A stretch of 64,000 nt of DNA from CAYRHJ01 sp964424105 (GCA_964424105.1 CAYRHJ010000014.1:91323-155322); one strand, 5' to 3'. Positions 1-9,738 are shown, counted from the first letter of the stretch. Notes: generated by a model from the sequence alone, not told the origin. Made by a program: numbers and translations.

Positions 1-2
1 TC

Positions 3-1181
3 GCCGAGGGCAACATCGAGAAGGCGCGTTCCGTGATTGCTCGGGCGTTGGGGTTCAATCCCGGCCACTTGGATTTGCTGATGGCTGAGGCGGAATTGGA
101 GCGAGCGGGCGGCGACTTGATGCGGGCCAAGGCTTTGGCGCAATTGGTTCTGGAGCGGGATCCGGATCGGTTGGCGGCGTATGTATTGCTTACCGACGTG
201 GCCTTCCTGACGCAGGATTTTGCAGCGGCGGCTCGGAATATTGAGGCGGCAGCGGAGCGAGCACCCGGTAATGAGCTGGTTCAGATCAAACGGGCTGCCG
301 CGTTAAGTGCCCAGGGTCAATCGCAAGCTGCTATAGACGGGCTGATTGAATATGTCACCCGTTACGTAGGTGTGGCCACTGCCCGTTCGCATTTGGCGCT
401 AGCGAACCTGGAATGCCAGGCAGGGGACTTGGCGTCTTTTGAGGAGCGCCTGCGGCATGTTGAGGCGAATTGGCCTGGATCGGCGGAGGCGGTTCGAACG
501 CGCATCCAATGCCTGATATCGCAGAATCGATTCCCCGACATATTGCCGTTGTTGTCCACGCGGCGAGCCGAGTTTCCGGATGATGCTGATACACTGGTGA
601 TCGGGGCGAACGCGCTGGCCCGATCGGGTGCAGCGACGTTGCAACGAGAGGCACAGATGTATTTGGAGACGGCGATCGAGCGGTCGCCGATGCATTTGGG
701 TGCGGTGATGTCGCTGGCCCAGATTTCCTATATCTTGGAAGACAAAGTTCAGGCGAAAGAAATGTATCGCCGAGCGTTGGAGTTGGATCCCTTGCAACCG
801 CAAGCGCTCAATGATTTGGCCTGGATTCTTTCGGTGGACGACAACCAGGTTTTGGAGGGGCTGGAGCTGGCGGATCGAGGCGTGCTGCACCATCCTGACG
901 ACCCGCACTTGCGTGACACGCGAGGCGTGGCGTTGACCAAGGCGGATCGATTGGCTGAGGCGGAGCGTGAACTGTTGTTGGCGGTTGAACTGGCGGACGC
1001 TCGAGACGTTCACTCCACGCATGCGCGTGCCTATCTTCACTTGGCTGACGTTTACGAACGACGCGGTGATTTGGTATCGCAGCAGGCGAATTTGCAGTTG
1101 GCTAAGTCGGTGGATGAGGAGCACGATGTATTTGATGCGGACGAGCGTCAGGACTTGGATGCCCGGCTTGCAAAGTTTTGA
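3..1181 (+). CDS. TPR-repeat protein, 5' end outside window
   Basis: The frame is already open at base 3, so the true start lies before the window; the GTG at 33 is only the first internal candidate. The roughly 392 visible residues form a chain of ~34-residue helical pairs typical of tetratricopeptide repeats, for example AKEMYRRALELDPLQPQAL around base 755-812. TPR arrays bind other proteins; in this phylum long TPR proteins often accompany exopolysaccharide or export systems, but nothing here fixes the partner. It ends 45 bases before the next gene on the same strand, so the two may be co-transcribed. The TPR call is secure; the role is open. Confidence 0.85.
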   Translation, partial: AEGNIEKARSVIARALGFNPGHLDLLMAEAELERAGGDLMRAKALAQLVLERDPDRLAAYVLLTDVAFLTQDFAAAARNIEAAAERAPGNELVQIKRAAALSAQGQSQAAIDGLIEYVTRYVGVATARSHLALANLECQAGDLASFEERLRHVEANWPGSAEAVRTRIQCLISQNRFPDILPLLSTRRAEFPDDADTLVIGANALARSGAATLQREAQMYLETAIERSPMHLGAVMSLAQISYILEDKVQAKEMYRRALELDPLQPQALNDLAWILSVDDNQVLEGLELADRGVLHHPDDPHLRDTRGVALTKADRLAEAERELLLAVELADARDVHSTHARAYLHLADVYERRGDLVSQQANLQLAKSVDEEHDVFDADERQDLDARLAKF

Positions 1182-1226
1182 AGTGGGCGGTTCACGGGGT
1201 GTTGCGGGATCATTTGCCGTGGGTCT

Positions 1227-2246
1227 ATGATCCCGGAAATGAACGATTCGAGGATTCAGCAGGTTGGCTATGCCAGTCGGTCCGCATCGCTGACTGCGTG
1301 CCTGGAACGTGTTCTTCGCGATGCGGGGGGTCAGCCATTATTTGAATCAATCCATGCGGTTCTTGGATTGTCATTGAGAATGGTCGCGTCGCGATCGTCG
1401 GCCTGTGTCGCGAGTTGGCCGGCGCTGGGTTGCGACCATTTTTTGTTGAAGACATGCAGATTGTTCGGCATGCGAATTCGTGAACTGCACCCGCCCTCGG
1501 CTGCGACGGGCCTGCGCCATTACGAAGCATTCGATCAACATTTCCGAATCAGTTATGCTCCGCTGATTCGTGCGGCCCTTCATCACGATCAAATCGTATT
1601 GGCTTGGCAAGGATGGGCTGGCGCACGGACCGATATTTGGGGGATCATCACCGAAGCGTCGCACGACGGGGAGTTTGGCTTTCTGGGACGGACGGCGGAA
1701 TCGGCGTCACTGGTGGTTCCGCTGGAGCGCCCGCCGGTGCAGGTCTACGTGATTGAAAGCAATCGACCATGCAGGCCGGAGGCGCGGGAACTTGTGGAAG
1801 CGGCCACGCTAGCCACACAAGCGTGGTGGTCAGAAGATGGCCGAACGGAAATGGACCTGACCACGGGTGCGGCGGCTTATCGATCGTGGCAGTGTTCCGT
1901 CGAGCAATGCAGTTGCCCAGATCATGAATTCGATGCTTTCCGCTGTGCGGCTGCACTTGCGGGTGATCTATACAGGGATCGACTGTCGGCGGTGCGGTTT
2001 TATGAATGTGTTCGCGATGAGGCTGGGGAGAAAGCAGGGGGTCCCATTTCGTCAGTAGTGGCCTCGTGTCAGCGCGCGGCGAACGTTTGTCGCGAGATAC
2101 AATCGCTCGCTTCCGATGCATCGATTCGGAATACAGCATCAGATCGTGCGGCGCTGGTTCATCGGATTCAAATGGCTGTTGAAGCCGATCAGGCGGCGGT
2201 GAGCGCCATTTTGGCCGTTGGGCGAACAGATGGTAAGGCACACTAA
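1227..2246 (+). CDS. Hypothetical protein, 339 aa
   Basis: Not recognised. ATG at 1227, with a second ATG at 1239. The product looks soluble, with no signal peptide or membrane helix. It has a Cys-containing stretch in the second half (CSVEQCSCPDHEFDAF) and a helical, Ala-rich C-terminus. Codon use is like its neighbours and the frame stays open for 1 kb, so it is probably real. It follows the TPR gene after 45 bases and could be its operon partner. The gene stops just before a block of dispersed repeats. Confidence 0.65.
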   Translation: MIPEMNDSRIQQVGYASRSASLTACLERVLRDAGGQPLFESIHAVLGLSLRMVASRSSACVASWPALGCDHFLLKTCRLFGMRIRELHPPSAATGLRHYEAFDQHFRISYAPLIRAALHHDQIVLAWQGWAGARTDIWGIITEASHDGEFGFLGRTAESASLVVPLERPPVQVYVIESNRPCRPEARELVEAATLATQAWWSEDGRTEMDLTTGAAAYRSWQCSVEQCSCPDHEFDAFRCAAALAGDLYRDRLSAVRFYECVRDEAGEKAGGPISSVVASCQRAANVCREIQSLASDASIRNTASDRAALVHRIQMAVEADQAAVSAILAVGRTDGKAH

Positions 2247-2258
2247 CAAAACGACAGT

Positions 2259-2680
2259 TCGCGCTGGTCGGGGACCGCTTCCTGACGGTCGCGGCGCGGT
2301 AAAGACAGGAAGACCGCTCGCTTCGCGCTCGCGGCTCGTAAAGAGGCGGGTGAAACCGGCGCTACGAACTACGAACTACGAACGCCGATCATCGGGCCCC
2401 CACCCATCGCTTCGCGATGGATGGGGCACCCGCGCGGATGAAGATCGGCAGTACGAACTGGCGCTCTAGTCATCGGCTCCCCCACCTCCAAAGGAGGTGG
2501 GCCACCCGACACGGAAGACCGCTTCCTGACGGTCGCGGCGCGGTAAAGACAGGAAGACCGCTCGCTACCTCCAAAGGAGGTGGGCCACCCGACACGGAAG
2601 ACCGCTTCCTGACGGTCGCGGCGCGGTTAAGACAGGAAGACCGCTCGCTTCGCGCTCGCGGCTCGTAAAGACGCGGTCCC
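2259..2680. repeat. Cluster of dispersed repeat families A and B
   Basis: Holds family A elements (GC-rich ~28 bp, core CTCGCTTCGCGCTCGCGG) at 2312-2340 and 2639-2666. Related blocks around CCTGACGGTCGCGGC recur near 2280, 2527 and 2611. Family B hairpins (arms CCCACCTCC and GGAGGTGGG around AAA) lie at 2481-2501 and, shortened, at 2567-2581. The stretch 2500-2680 is itself two near-copies of one unit. Open frames crossing the block translate only repeat sequence and are not genes. Confidence 0.85.
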
Positions 2681-3016
2681 GGATCGGTATTGTTAAGGTG
2701 CCAAAATCGAGGCACGCGACCGACCAGGGCTGGATGCCCGAAATTCCGTGTTCTCGATGGGCGCGTACACGCCCGATAAACTCCACCCCCGTTAACATTC
2801 CGGCGTGAGCCAAAAGTGTAAGGCGTACTGGACGATTTTTAACTGGGACGTCTGCGGACATTCGATTGGCGCCGTTCAAAGTCTCGACCATCGGATTTCG
2901 GATTGAGGAATGGGCCATTATTTCATTGCCCAAATCAGACCTTCGGTGTAGCCTGATGATGTTGCTAGAAGGGGTCGTTTACGTGGTTCATGTGATGGAT
3001 CGTTAGAATAGGGGTC
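2681..3016. other. Intergenic, nothing recognised
   Basis: About 340 bases between the repeat cluster and the cohesin-like gene. No convincing frame, hairpin or promoter stands out; a TAGAAT hexamer lies just before the next start but has no matching -35 element. Confidence 0.5.
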
Positions 3017-3799
3017 ATGCCGATGTCGCCAAAGCCGAAGGTCCACCCATTCACCGCCCATCGGTTGGCGAATGCGCTTGTTTGCGTGGTCTTGGGCGGC
3101 ATGACGATGCCGCTGCGGGCGGCTCAGAATCCGGATTTGTGTTTGATCGCCTCGGCGGTGACGTCGCCCCCCGGATTCCGTGGCGTTGTTCAAGTCGGTC
3201 GGCGCGTTCAGGTGATCGTTGAGATGGGCAATTCGGATCAGCCAATCTGCGCGGCACAGTTTTTTTTGGAATACGACGCCTCGGTGCTACGCTTTGAATC
3301 CATTCAGCCGGCAGGCAACGAGGTTTTTCAAGTGGCGGTATTTGAGTTCGTGGATACGGAGGCCGGCACCGTTGACTACGTGGTGGGAGCGCAGCCGGGC
3401 AGCATTTGTACCGGGTCCCACGGTCCGATTGAAGTGGCGATGCTCGAATTCACCGCTTGTGTTGAGACGGAGTCTTTTAGTGTTCGGTTTCGGGAGCACA
3501 ATCCGCCGACGCGCTTGGGAAGCGCCGACGGCACGGGTGTTTGCCCGGCTGGGCACGTGGGTGACGAGGGTCAGTGTGGCACACTGATAAGTCCTTGCAA
3601 TACCAGCCCACTGAGCATTATGGACGATGGAGTGGCTGAGCTTGTCGATTACGGTCAGTTCTATGAATGTCTGACGGGTCAGGAGAGTATTTGCTGTGAT
3701 CGATTCGATGAGAACGGCGATTCCGTTCTCGATCTTCTGGACTTCCAGCCATTGCAAATCGCGTTTAACACTGCGGCGTATTCAAACTGGGCCAAATGA
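3017..3799 (+). CDS. Secreted cohesin-like protein with EF-hand/dockerin-like tail
   Basis: The N-terminus is basic, then hydrophobic (ANALVCVVLGGMTMPLRA), a plausible signal peptide. Residues ~40-150 read like a cohesin-type beta sandwich: a QVIVEMGN strand, then FFLEYDASVLRFESI, the usual 'conventional value supporting a linear combination' signature of that fold. The C-terminus carries a calcium-loop-like segment (FDENGDSVLDLLDFQPL, ~residues 230-247) resembling half a dockerin. Six or more Cys suggest export and disulfides. Cohesin and dockerin domains pair in scaffolds, but in planctomycetes such domains are common in surface proteins of unknown role. ATG 3017 gives the signal peptide; a second ATG lies two codons later. 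Confidence 0.65.
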   Translation: MPMSPKPKVHPFTAHRLANALVCVVLGGMTMPLRAAQNPDLCLIASAVTSPPGFRGVVQVGRRVQVIVEMGNSDQPICAAQFFLEYDASVLRFESIQPAGNEVFQVAVFEFVDTEAGTVDYVVGAQPGSICTGSHGPIEVAMLEFTACVETESFSVRFREHNPPTRLGSADGTGVCPAGHVGDEGQCGTLISPCNTSPLSIMDDGVAELVDYGQFYECLTGQESICCDRFDENGDSVLDLLDFQPLQIAFNTAAYSNWAK

Positions 3800-3839
3800 T
3801 TCCCGCTCCCGTGACTGTCTGCGGGTGATTGATCACTTC

Positions 3840-5300
3840 TCAGAATTTGAGTTGGTATTGCACGTAGAAGAAGTCGGGGTCATCGTCTCCGGGAACGAGG
3901 CGATGGATGAAGTTGCTGTCCCAGAAATGGGAGTAGCCCAAGAGCATGGAGGAATGGGCGTCGATTTTCCAGGCGACGGTCAGGTCGAGTTCGTGGCCCA
4001 CTTGTTCGCCGCTGTCACCGAGCGGGTCGCGAAGGACGGGGGCGCCGCCGGCGTTGTAGAGCGCGTCGCGAGAAGCGTTGAGCCAGAAGGTATGAAAGGC
4101 GATTCGGGTTTGGACCGTTTTGGGAACGGCCCAGGCGCTCATGTTGACGTTGAGGGCGGTGATGTTCTGCCGGCCTATGAGGTCGAGGAAGCCGAAGTAC
4201 TTGTGTCCCAAGGGGAATAGCTGATTGAAGGTGCCGACTTTTCCATCGAGCGGTTCCTCGTCTCCGGAGGCCCAGTCGAAGCCGGCGCCGATGCGTGGCT
4301 GGCAGGCGAGTTCGTCCCAGGTGTAGCCGCCGTCGAGGGTCCAGCTCCAGCCCTGCACCGTGTCACCCGCCCATCGGCCCCATTGCCCGGCGAGTTCGGC
4401 TTCGTAGTCGAAACCGGCGGTTTTCCCGAAGAAGCGTGAACCGAGCGTAAAGATGGATTGGTCACCGAAGTTGCCGTTGGGGTTCAAGGTGTCCTCGGTG
4501 CGATCGAGGCCGAAGAAGTAGAATTCCAGGCCGTGGTTTTCCCAGCCCTTGAAGGTGGAATAGACGCCCCAGAAGTCGAAATCTTCGTTCCAGTCATCGC
4601 CTTGCTTTCGTTTGATGACGACGGGTTTGGCGTAGAAGACGTCGACGTCCCAGTCGGGCGAGGCGTACATCAGCTTGACGGCGTCGAAGCGCCGGCGCGT
4701 TGAAACCCAATCGAGTGGTGAGAGGAGGCGCTCGTTTCCGTAAAGCAGTTCCTGTCGACCCACGCGAAGGACGAAAGGCGAGCCTTCGCCGCCCAGTCGC
4801 AGATCGAAGAACAGTTGTTGAAGGTCACCGTGATTCTCGAAGAGCGGGTTGAAGGGGGTGTCCTGATCTTCCGCGTGGGCGAAGATGCCCTGCGCGAACA
4901 CGCGGAAAAGGTCTCGATGGCGCACGTCGAAATGGAGCAGCCAGCGGTAGAATTGCTGCGTGTTTTGCGTTCGCGGGGAGAGGCCGAAGGCGGCGTTGCT
5001 CCTGGCTTCCATGCGCAAGCGGAATTCACCGCCGATGTCCAATCTCCAATCGTCACCCAGATTGATGTTCTTGAGCGGGTCGGACCAGTCGGCGGAGTAC
5101 GAATCGTCTTGGGCTCGAAGGTCTTCGAGGTAGCTGAAATCCTCGTCGTAGCGGAGATCGAGGAACTTGGGTCGGGGCGGGGCTGGTTTGGCTTCCACGG
5201 GCGGTGCATCTTGTGCCCCCAGCGGAGCGGAAAGCAGGATGGCTGTAACGATGCCGCATGCGAGGAGATCACGATTGCGACTTGGGAAGCGCTTCGACAT
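3840..5300 (-). CDS. Outer-membrane porin, alginate-export family-like
   Basis: 486 aa with a clear signal peptide (LLACGIVTAILLSAPLGAQ), a Pro-rich linker, then alternating aromatic beta strands to a terminal Phe (FFYVQYQLKF), the classical end of an outer-membrane barrel. Features such as the GGEFRLRMEARSN opening strand, LRVGRQELLYGNERLLSPLDW and the long extracellular loops match the alginate-export (AlgE-like) barrel family. It probably forms a channel for an anionic polymer or small solute; the substrate is not readable. It is convergent with the cohesin-like gene, 40 bases away. The start ATG is preceded on its strand by AGGAGGTAACGC, a good ribosome-binding site. Confidence 0.8.
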   Translation of the reverse strand: MSKRFPSRNRDLLACGIVTAILLSAPLGAQDAPPVEAKPAPPRPKFLDLRYDEDFSYLEDLRAQDDSYSADWSDPLKNINLGDDWRLDIGGEFRLRMEARSNAAFGLSPRTQNTQQFYRWLLHFDVRHRDLFRVFAQGIFAHAEDQDTPFNPLFENHGDLQQLFFDLRLGGEGSPFVLRVGRQELLYGNERLLSPLDWVSTRRRFDAVKLMYASPDWDVDVFYAKPVVIKRKQGDDWNEDFDFWGVYSTFKGWENHGLEFYFFGLDRTEDTLNPNGNFGDQSIFTLGSRFFGKTAGFDYEAELAGQWGRWAGDTVQGWSWTLDGGYTWDELACQPRIGAGFDWASGDEEPLDGKVGTFNQLFPLGHKYFGFLDLIGRQNITALNVNMSAWAVPKTVQTRIAFHTFWLNASRDALYNAGGAPVLRDPLGDSGEQVGHELDLTVAWKIDAHSSMLLGYSHFWDSNFIHRLVPGDDDPDFFYVQYQLKF

Positions 5301-5516
5301 GCGTTACCTCCTGATTCGAACGTTGAAAAGCGATTGTCCGGACCGCGCGTGGTGCATTGTCAGCCCGGTCGCGCGACAAATCAAGTGCGTTCAGGATGAA
5401 CATGATGGCGGGTCAGACATGTTGCCGGATGTTGATCTATGGCGATAATAGTTGGCGGCGCGGCCCATTGGGGACGCAAATTCTGACACGGCAGTCAGCG
5501 AGTGGAGTATCGATTT

Positions 5517-5690
5517 ATGATTCGACGCAAGCGTGCGAATGTGGTTGTAGCGGCGATGATGTGCGCGGGTGCCCTTTCGTTCTTGACGGGTTGTGACCGG
5601 CGTGTGGAGAATGCGATTCAATCGGGGCTTTTGAATTGGGTGTCGTCCACCACGTTTGACGCGCTGGATGTTCTCGTTCCGTTTCCTTGA
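5517..5690 (+). CDS. Small lipoprotein, 57 aa
   Basis: Starts at ATG 5517 (MIRRKRANVVVA); the frame extends to a GTG at 5502, but the basic-hydrophobic pattern starts at the ATG. A lipobox LTGC follows the hydrophobic core at about residue 30, so the mature peptide is only ~28 residues and ends FDALDVLVPFP. Tiny lipoproteins of this design are frequent in planctomycete genomes. Function unknown. Its short length means chance cannot be ruled out, but the lipobox is textbook. Confidence 0.6.
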   Translation: MIRRKRANVVVAAMMCAGALSFLTGCDRRVENAIQSGLLNWVSSTTFDALDVLVPFP

Positions 5691-5918
5691 CAGGCGGCGG
5701 GCGTATTGGGCTCGGGTCGGACCGCATCGGTGTCGGCTGGGGCCGGTCCAGCCCAGCGAAGTGCGGGGCCAGGTGGGGTCCGCTTCGCGGCGCCGTTGCT
5801 GACGGCGTCGGATGGCCTTAAGATTGCGTTTCACGGGAAAGTTGTGGAGGTCCGTCGGAAGTTGAATATAGTCGGCGGGCCGGCGATTTGACAGGCGAAG
5901 CGGAGTCGGGCAGGGAAG

Positions 5919-8555
5919 ATGGCAGACACGTCTCAGGAATCGGAACGGATCGAGCCGCTCTCCATCGTGGAGGAGATGCAGGATTCGTACATGACGTACG
6001 CCATGAGTGTGATCATGGCGCGGGCGTTGCCGGATGCGCGGGACGGTCTTAAGCCGTCGCAGCGGCGCATTCTGGTGGCGATGAACGACCTGAATCTCGG
6101 CCCGCGATCGCAACATCGCAAGTGTGCCAAGATCGCCGGTGACACGTCTGGTAACTATCACCCGCATGGTGAGCAAGTGATATATCCCACGCTGGTCCGT
6201 TTGGGTCAGGCGTGGAACATGCGCTATAAGCTGGTGGACGGGCAGGGGAATTTCGGCTCCGTCGATGGGGACCCGCCGGCGGCGATGCGATACACGGAGG
6301 CGCGGATGGCGCCGGCGGCCACCGAGCTGTTGGCGGACCTGGAATTTGAGACCGTTGAGTTCGTGTCCAACTATGACGGGACGCGGAACGAACCGTCGGT
6401 TCTGCCGGGGAAGTTTCCGAATCTATTGGTGAACGGGACATCGGGCATCGCGGTGGGGATGGCGACGAACATTCCGCCGCACAACCTGCTCGAAATGTGC
6501 AACGCCATCGTCCACGTGATCGATCATCCGGATTGCGAATTGGCGGACCTGCTTCGCGTCGTACCGGGGCCGGATTTTCCGACGTGGGGCCAGATTTGCG
6601 GGCGGCAGGGCATCTTGGATGCGTATCGCACGGGGCGGGGTGCGATCACGATGCGTGGCCGAGTCAATCTGGAGACGTCCAAGTCGGGGAAGCGCACGCT
6701 GGTGATCAGCGAGTTGCCGTTCCAGGTATTGCGATCGACGATCACGGAGCGCATCGCCACCGGGGTCAAGTCCGGCTCGATCAAGGATGTTTCGGCGGTG
6801 AACGATGCTTCGGATCGCAAGCATCCGGTGCGCATCGAGATCGATTTGAAGAAAGACGCCAATGAAGACGTCGTCATCAATCAGTTGTACCGCTATACAC
6901 CGCTTCAGTCGAATTTCACGATTATCTACACGGCGTTGGTGGATGGTCAGCCGCGGACGCTGTCGCTGAAGGGCGCGATCGAGACATTCATCCGCCATCG
7001 CAAGCAGGTCATCACGCGCAGGACGGTGTTTCTGCTTCGCCGGGCGCGGCAGCGGGCCCACATCGTTGAAGCGCTGATATTGGCCGTGGGCGACATCGAC
7101 GAGATCATCGCATTGATTCGCGCTTCCGAATCGCCCGAAGACGCCAAGCGCCGGCTGATGGAGCATGAATTGAAGTTGGTGGACACGGTCCGATTACAGG
7201 CGTTGCTGTCAGACGCGTTCGTGCAACGGTTTGGTTCGGCGGCGCATCGCCTGACGGCGGTTCAGGCGGGGGCCATCCTGTCGATGCAATTGCAGCGACT
7301 GACGGGCTTGGAGATTGAAAAGCTGGCGAAGGAATACGCCGGGCTGGTGGAGGAGATACGCGGGTACGAGCAGATATTGGCGGACGAGCGGCTGGTGCTG
7401 GACATTATTCGCGAGGATACGCTGGAGCTTCGCGACAAGTACGGGGACAAGCGGCGCACTGAAATCGTGGGTGCGGTGGGTGAGTTTCGCATGGAAGAGC
7501 TCATCCCCGACGATCAAGTCGTCGTCACCGTGTCGCACGAGGGTTACATCAAGCGCACCGACGTGGACGGTTATCGCAAGCAGGGGCGTGGTGGCCGGGG
7601 CGTGCGGGGTGGCGAGACGCGCGAGGGTGATTTCCTGGAACACCTGTTCGTCGCCAACACGCACGATTATCTGCTGGTGTTTACGGACCGGGGGCGCGTG
7701 TATTGGCAGCGGGTTTATGATCTGCCGGCCATGGCACGGACGGCGCGCGGGCGATCGCTGGCCAATCTGGTGCAGATGCTTCCGAACGAAGCGCAGCGGG
7801 CTGTGTTGGCCATCAAGGATTTTGAAGAAGCATTCGTTCTGTTCGCGACGGCCAAGGGCGTCGTCAAGAAAACGCCGTTGGCTGCGTTCAGCCGGCCACG
7901 ACCCAGCGGGATTATCGCGATAGGACTGGATCCCGATGACGAGTTGATCAATGTGGTGCTGACGGACGGCGAGTCGGAGATCGTCATGGGCTCGCGGGAG
8001 GGGATGGCCATCCGGTTCAAGGAGACCGACGTGCGGGCCATGGGTCGGACGGCCCGCGGAGTGAAGGGGATGTCGCTCGGTCGGGCGGACCGCCTGGTGG
8101 ACATGGTGGCCATCAAGCCGGGTCAGACGGTCTTGACCGTTTGCGAGTTTGGCTTCGGTAAGCGGACGGAGATCGAGGAGTATCGGTTGACCCGGCGCGG
8201 GGGCAAGGGCGTTATCAATATTCGTGCGACCGATCGGAACGGCAAGGTGGTGGGCGTTCGAGCCGTGGTGAACGAGGATGAGCTGATGTTGATTACGGCC
8301 AACGGCATCATGTTGCGAACGGGGCTGGAAAACATCCGCACGATCGGGCGGGCGACGCAAGGCGTGCGGATCATTCGGGTGGACGAGGGCGATCGAGTCG
8401 TCTCGTTGGCCAAAATCGCCCCTGAAGACGCCGTCGCCGGCATTAACAACGACGAAACAGTAGATGAAGTGACAACTGAAATCGGCGAAATGGGCGATGA
8501 TCCGAAGGCCGAGACAGTGAATGATGAGCCGCCGCTCGGCGAGGAAATCGAGTGA
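5919..8555 (+). CDS. gyrA: DNA gyrase subunit A
   Basis: 878 aa, normal length. Type IIA topoisomerase breakage-reunion subunit; with GyrB it introduces negative supercoils. The catalytic Tyr is Y125 in AAMRYTEARM. The winged-helix region reads NYHPHGEQVIYPTLVRL at ~79-95, the coiled coil lies ~370-500, and the beta-pinwheel C-terminal domain starts with a GyrA box variant QGRGGRG (555-561). That box, plus the absence of a parE/parC-type partner nearby, favours GyrA over ParC. Residues 86 and 90, aligned to E. coli Ser83 and Asp87, are Gln and Pro. An acidic tail (GEMGDDPKAETVNDE) ends the protein. gyrB is not in the window. Confidence 0.97.
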   Translation: MADTSQESERIEPLSIVEEMQDSYMTYAMSVIMARALPDARDGLKPSQRRILVAMNDLNLGPRSQHRKCAKIAGDTSGNYHPHGEQVIYPTLVRLGQAWNMRYKLVDGQGNFGSVDGDPPAAMRYTEARMAPAATELLADLEFETVEFVSNYDGTRNEPSVLPGKFPNLLVNGTSGIAVGMATNIPPHNLLEMCNAIVHVIDHPDCELADLLRVVPGPDFPTWGQICGRQGILDAYRTGRGAITMRGRVNLETSKSGKRTLVISELPFQVLRSTITERIATGVKSGSIKDVSAVNDASDRKHPVRIEIDLKKDANEDVVINQLYRYTPLQSNFTIIYTALVDGQPRTLSLKGAIETFIRHRKQVITRRTVFLLRRARQRAHIVEALILAVGDIDEIIALIRASESPEDAKRRLMEHELKLVDTVRLQALLSDAFVQRFGSAAHRLTAVQAGAILSMQLQRLTGLEIEKLAKEYAGLVEEIRGYEQILADERLVLDIIREDTLELRDKYGDKRRTEIVGAVGEFRMEELIPDDQVVVTVSHEGYIKRTDVDGYRKQGRGGRGVRGGETREGDFLEHLFVANTHDYLLVFTDRGRVYWQRVYDLPAMARTARGRSLANLVQMLPNEAQRAVLAIKDFEEAFVLFATAKGVVKKTPLAAFSRPRPSGIIAIGLDPDDELINVVLTDGESEIVMGSREGMAIRFKETDVRAMGRTARGVKGMSLGRADRLVDMVAIKPGQTVLTVCEFGFGKRTEIEEYRLTRRGGKGVINIRATDRNGKVVGVRAVVNEDELMLITANGIMLRTGLENIRTIGRATQGVRIIRVDEGDRVVSLAKIAPEDAVAGINNDETVDEVTTEIGEMGDDPKAETVNDEPPLGEEIE

Positions 8556-8664
8556 CCGTTGGCGGATCGCGTTTGCGGAACGGAAAATTGGCCGAATTCA
8601 GCGAAGATTGCGGCGGTTGCCGGCCGATCGGGTATCATAGTAGTAGCTTGTTAAGGAGATCGGC

Positions 8665-9624
8665 GTGAAGCGCGGTCGAATATTATCGGCGTTTGTTTTT
8701 GCGGGTGCGGCCATATGCAGCTCGCCGGCTTGGGGTCAGTATGCGGATCCGGGCGGCAGTCCGATGGAGAACCTGCGAAATCGCGGGGCGATGAGGCCGG
8801 GGATCCGCGTGCGCGAAGGTATCGCCCAGCACACTTTCGGGCCTGATATCACCCAGCAGGTGCGACCCGGTCCGCAGTACGGATTGGAATTGCAAAACGA
8901 ATTTTTTCGCAATTTTTTCGCGTCGCTGACGGCCTTGGTGAACCTGCTGCCACAGATTTTGAACCCCGGCGATGACGGCCCATCCGTGCCGGGAGGCGGG
9001 GGTTCTATCAATGACGTGGTGATGACCGAGCTTTCGCATGACGGCAACGTCGCCTTCGTGGAATTGTTGAACCGCAGTCCGATTCGAATTTCGTTGGCTG
9101 GGTTCGCGTTTTCCGACGGGACGTTGGTCAGTCCGCGGTTGCCGCCATTCGAGATCGAGCGGGACGTGACGTTCGTGGTTCAGTTCGGCGGCGATCGCCA
9201 GGCGGACGAAGCCGACGTGCTGCTGGGATTTCGCTTGCAATCCATACCCAACGGCGAGTTGGCCTTGTACGATTTTTCGGGGCTGCCCGCCGGAGAGATG
9301 CCCATTGAAGATGCCGACCGGATGATCGATTACATTCAGTGGAACGATGATGACCAACAGCGCGACCCGACTTTGGAATCGATCGCCTCGGCTGCGAGTC
9401 TATGGTCCTCGGTCGATGCCATACCCGCCTCGCTGTCCAATCGCACGTTCCGTCTGACCGCCAACGCCGAGGGTCGGCAAAACACGACGTCGCGGGATTT
9501 CATCGTGAACGATTTTTCGCAAAACACGCTGGGGTTGCCCGAGAGCCTGTTGTCCCTTGGCGGAGACGGTTCGGGGACGGGCACGGATGGCGGAGACGGG
9601 GACGTTCGCGACCGACTCCGTTAA
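8665..9624 (+). CDS. Secreted protein with lamin-tail-like domain
   Basis: GTG start at 8665 chosen because AAGGAG (8653-8658) sits six bases upstream and a signal peptide follows (ILSAFVFAGAAICSSPAWG). Residues ~115-260 resemble a lamin-tail domain: VMTELSHDGNVAFVELLNRS, then ISLAGFAFSDG. The C-terminus is Gly/Asp-rich and low-complexity (SLGGDGSGTGTDGGDGD). Such domains occur in secreted or surface proteins, sometimes with nucleases; no nuclease motif is seen here. It is convergent with the next gene; 114 bases between them hold no clear terminator. Confidence 0.65.
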   Translation: MKRGRILSAFVFAGAAICSSPAWGQYADPGGSPMENLRNRGAMRPGIRVREGIAQHTFGPDITQQVRPGPQYGLELQNEFFRNFFASLTALVNLLPQILNPGDDGPSVPGGGGSINDVVMTELSHDGNVAFVELLNRSPIRISLAGFAFSDGTLVSPRLPPFEIERDVTFVVQFGGDRQADEADVLLGFRLQSIPNGELALYDFSGLPAGEMPIEDADRMIDYIQWNDDDQQRDPTLESIASAASLWSSVDAIPASLSNRTFRLTANAEGRQNTTSRDFIVNDFSQNTLGLPESLLSLGGDGSGTGTDGGDGDVRDRLR

Positions 9625-9738
9625 CTCGCAACTTCGCACGAATCGTCATCGTTTGCGGATGGATCATTACCGAAGCCAAGCCCGACGCGCGCCCCGACTT
9701 TCCGTCAACGCATCGCCCCATCGACCGGAATTGAACCG

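Noticed and set aside
51..70. GGTTCAATCCCGG resembling a tRNA T-arm
   Set aside because: Lies inside the TPR reading frame and no cloverleaf can be built around it.
399..1124. 241-codon minus-strand frame
   Set aside because: Antisense to the TPR repeats; Gln/Arg/His-rich repeat mirror.
2481..2501. Family B hairpins considered as terminators
   Set aside because: No T-run follows on either strand; the next bases are GCCACCCG.
2565..2933. 122-codon minus-strand frame over repeats
   Set aside because: Half of it translates family A and B repeat sequence.
5706..5891. 61-codon frame before gyrA
   Set aside because: Gly/Ala/Arg-rich, no ribosome-binding site, no signal; judged chance.
7209..8360. 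383-codon minus-strand open frame
   Set aside because: Exactly antisense to gyrA; composition (His, Arg, Gln-rich) is that of a GC-rich shadow frame.
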